DNA of 7,284 nucleotides from Actinomycetes bacterium (lineage in GTDB: Bacteria > Actinomycetota > Acidimicrobiia > Acidimicrobiales > RAAP-2), in the NCBI GenBank assembly GCA_021849765.1, contig JAJZSM010000071.1, positions 1 to 7,284 on the forward strand, in the 5' to 3' direction. The notes beneath the pieces were generated by a model. That model did no database searches and was not told where the DNA came from. It worked only from the letters and a program-made list of their open reading frames with translations. The position numbers were made by a program, and so were the translations under genes. Positions within the stretch are counted from its first letter, which is position 1; every line of letters begins with the position of its first letter. Of this stretch, positions 5,710 through 7,284 are shown one piece after another.

Positions 5710-6492
5710 GTGTCCATTCCCCAGTTGTTTGACTTGTCGGGCCGCACTGCGATCGTCACGGGCGCGGGCAGTGCGAGCGGGATCGGTTTCGCGACTGCCC
5801 GCTTGCTCGTGGAACTCGGTGCCACGGTCGTCGTGACCTCGACGAGTTCACGGATCAACGAGCGCGTCGAGGAATTGGGGTCCGAGCGCGCCGTTGGCGT
5901 CGTGGGTGACCTCACCGAGGTCGAAACCGCCCCGAGGCTGGTTCGAACCGCCCTCGAACGCTTCGGGGCGCTGCACATTGTCGTCCACAACGCAGGCATG
6001 ACGTCGGTGAGCGATCCGGTCCAGGTGAACGGGGCCATCGAGACGATCGACTACGACGGTTGGCGCCGCGCGATCGCGCGCAATCTCGATACCGCCTACC
6101 TGGTCGCCCACGAGGCGATGCCCGTGCTCACGGGGGCGGGGTGGGGGCGCTTCATCCTGGTGGCCAGTGTGTCGGGGCCGGTGATGGCGATGCGCCACGA
6201 GCCCGTCTACGCGACGGCGAAGGCCGGCATGGTTGGTCTCGCGCGCGCCCTCGCGGTGGACGTGGCGCGCCACGGCGTGACGGTGAACGCCGTGGCGCCC
6301 GGGTGGATTGCGACGGGCTCACAGACTCCCTTCGAGGCCGTCCAGGGCGAGGGGACACCACTCGGGAGAAGCGCGCGACCTGATGAGGTCGCGGCCGCCA
6401 TCGGGTGGCTCGCCACACCGGGTTCCTCCTACGTAACGGGGCAGTGTCTCGTCGTGGACGGGGGCAACGCCGTCGCCGAGGAGCGCTCCTAG
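5710..6492 (+). CDS. Short-chain dehydrogenase/reductase (classical SDR)
   Basis: This 260-residue soluble NAD(P)-dependent oxidoreductase is full length for a classical SDR (about 250). The nucleotide-binding turn is TGAGSASGIG (17-26), two residues longer than the common TGxxxGIG. D68 in GDLTE should contact adenine and HNAG (93-96) replaces NNAG. The catalytic tetrad is N125 in RNLDTAY, S153 in VASVSG, Y167 and K171 in YATAKAG. PGWIATGS (197-204) binds the nicotinamide side, and the C-terminal YVTGQCLVVDGG is typical of the family. Ser/Thr and an Arg after strand 2 (TSTSSR, 43-48) instead of an acidic residue hint at NADP preference, which is inference. The alcohol or ketone substrate cannot be assigned; 3-oxoacyl-ACP reductase-like and steroid or sugar dehydrogenase roles are all compatible. 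The gene has its own promoter, and its stop is one base from the stop of the convergent permease. Confidence 0.92.
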   Translation: MSIPQLFDLSGRTAIVTGAGSASGIGFATARLLVELGATVVVTSTSSRINERVEELGSERAVGVVGDLTEVETAPRLVRTALERFGALHIVVHNAGMTSVSDPVQVNGAIETIDYDGWRRAIARNLDTAYLVAHEAMPVLTGAGWGRFILVASVSGPVMAMRHEPVYATAKAGMVGLARALAVDVARHGVTVNAVAPGWIATGSQTPFEAVQGEGTPLGRSARPDEVAAAIGWLATPGSSYVTGQCLVVDGGNAVAEERS

Positions 6493-6493
6493 C

Positions 6494-7284
6494 TCAGTCG
6501 ACCTCGTCGGCGAGCGCGGCGAGTGACTCGACGCCCGCGACGCCGCGGCGTAATCGGCGGCGAAGCCCGAGCGCGTACCAGGCGATGGCGAGCACCGCGG
6601 CGAGCGCGAGGAACTGGTCCGCGCCGTTAAAGACCGACGAGAGTGTCAAGACCGCGAGCACGGCGACGGTCCAGACCAGGACGACGCCGATCACCGCATG
6701 GGCGAATCGACCCAGGGAGAAGGCGCCGGGGAACGCGTCGATCGCGCGGCGCTTGACGGCGTAGGCGACGGTGATCGCGAGGTAGATCAGGTACGGGATG
6801 ATTGCCGTGGCGCCCACCAGGGTGCCAAAGGAGTTCGGTTGGGTGTAGCCGTAAACGAGTATGGCGGTGTCGATCAGTCCGAGGACCACCAAGGCGATGA
6901 TCGGTGTCTGGGTGTGTCGGTCGACGCGGCGCAGGTGTCTCGACGCGGGGAGCATGTTGTCCCTAGCCATGGAGAAGGCGAGCCGCGACTGGGCCCCGGC
7001 GCCGACCACCGCGATGGCGAACATGGAGAAGACCACGAAGGCGATGAAGACCTTCACGAGCCACGGCGGCAGCCAGAACTCGGCGATGGTGAGTAGCGGT
7101 AGTGGCGAGTGCTCCACGGTGTGCAGGTTGGGGATCGCGAGCGTGAAGCCGACGAGGGTGATCATGCCGAGCACCGCGGAGATCACCAGCGCCGCGATGA
7201 TCGCACGTGGCACCGAGTGCCTGGGGTTCACCGCATCCTCGCTCATGTCTGCGGCGAGTTCGAAGCCGATGAGCGTGAAGGCGC
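6494..7284 (-). CDS. APC-superfamily amino-acid permease, C-terminal half (runs off right edge)
   Basis: The last 262 residues are visible (7282 down to 6497, then TGA at 6496-6494). The frame is open to the right edge, so the start lies outside. The segment begins AFTLIGFELAADMSEDAVNPRHSVPRA when read across the ATG at 7246. That matches the conserved GFE/GFD...EE...P...PRAI loop of amino-acid/polyamine/choline permeases, so 7246 is an internal Met and not the start. Six or so hydrophobic helices follow. Between two of them lies the APC loop RLAFSMARDNMLPASRHLRRV, then TPIIALVV, also typical of the family. Full-length relatives are roughly 480-520 residues with 12 helices. The product should import or exchange amino acids or related amines across the cytoplasmic membrane; the substrate is not predictable here. 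The tail after the last helix is short and basic, then acidic at the very end. Confidence 0.9.
   Translation of the reverse strand, partial: AFTLIGFELAADMSEDAVNPRHSVPRAIIAALVISAVLGMITLVGFTLAIPNLHTVEHSPLPLLTIAEFWLPPWLVKVFIAFVVFSMFAIAVVGAGAQSRLAFSMARDNMLPASRHLRRVDRHTQTPIIALVVLGLIDTAILVYGYTQPNSFGTLVGATAIIPYLIYLAITVAYAVKRRAIDAFPGAFSLGRFAHAVIGVVLVWTVAVLAVLTLSSVFNGADQFLALAAVLAIAWYALGLRRRLRRGVAGVESLAALADEVD

Noticed and set aside
7244..7246. ATG at 7246 as the start of the amino-acid permease
   Set aside because: The frame continues upstream to the window edge and spells the conserved GFELAAD segment, so this Met is internal.
1..7284. Mobile elements, CRISPR arrays, tRNA or rRNA genes, toxin-antitoxin pairs
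   Set aside because: No transposase or integrase motifs, no regularly spaced repeats, no tRNA-like cloverleaf or rRNA stretches, and no small gene pairs were seen on either strand.

Overview
The window is about two-thirds G+C and densely coded on both strands. It looks like chromosomal DNA of a high-GC Gram-positive bacterium (Actinomycetota). Supporting signs are GTG starts, -10 boxes of the form TAGnnT, a probable leaderless mRNA, and a DesK/NarL-type two-component system beside an ABC-2 exporter with a characteristically actinobacterial ATPase. I cannot place the genus. I see no mobile element, CRISPR array, tRNA or rRNA. Both ends cut through genes.

Layout, left to right. (1) The 5' part of an anaerobic sulfatase-maturase-like radical SAM/SPASM enzyme lies on the minus strand (1-856) and leaves the window at the left edge. 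(2) Divergent from it, after a 96-nt promoter gap, is a HAD-IIA (NagD-like) phosphatase (953-1768, plus). (3) Converging on the phosphatase with one base between the stop codons is a histidine kinase/response regulator pair on the minus strand (kinase 3649-2429, regulator 2429-1770), translationally coupled through TGATG. (4) A 197-bp divergent control region (3650-3846) carries a probable leaderless kinase promoter, several GGATGA half-sites, one of them in a dyad, and a separate 16-bp perfect palindrome. (5) On the plus strand follow an ABC ATPase (3847-4788) and its six-helix ABC-2 permease (4795-5625), ending in a strong hairpin. (6) An SDR oxidoreductase (5710-6492, plus) has its own promoter. 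(7) Converging on the SDR, again with one base between stops, is the C-terminal half of an APC-superfamily amino-acid permease (minus, 6494 to the right edge).

The clearest functional unit is the kinase-regulator / ABC ATPase-permease module of about 3.9 kb (1770-5625). The membrane kinase probably senses an envelope or small-molecule signal. The regulator probably binds the dyads in the shared intergenic region and controls the exporter and possibly its own operon. The remaining genes are metabolic and show no obvious link to one another. I found no convincing previously undescribed system. The most useful leads are the operator architecture of the two-component/ABC module, the two one-base convergent junctions and the maturase of unknown substrate.
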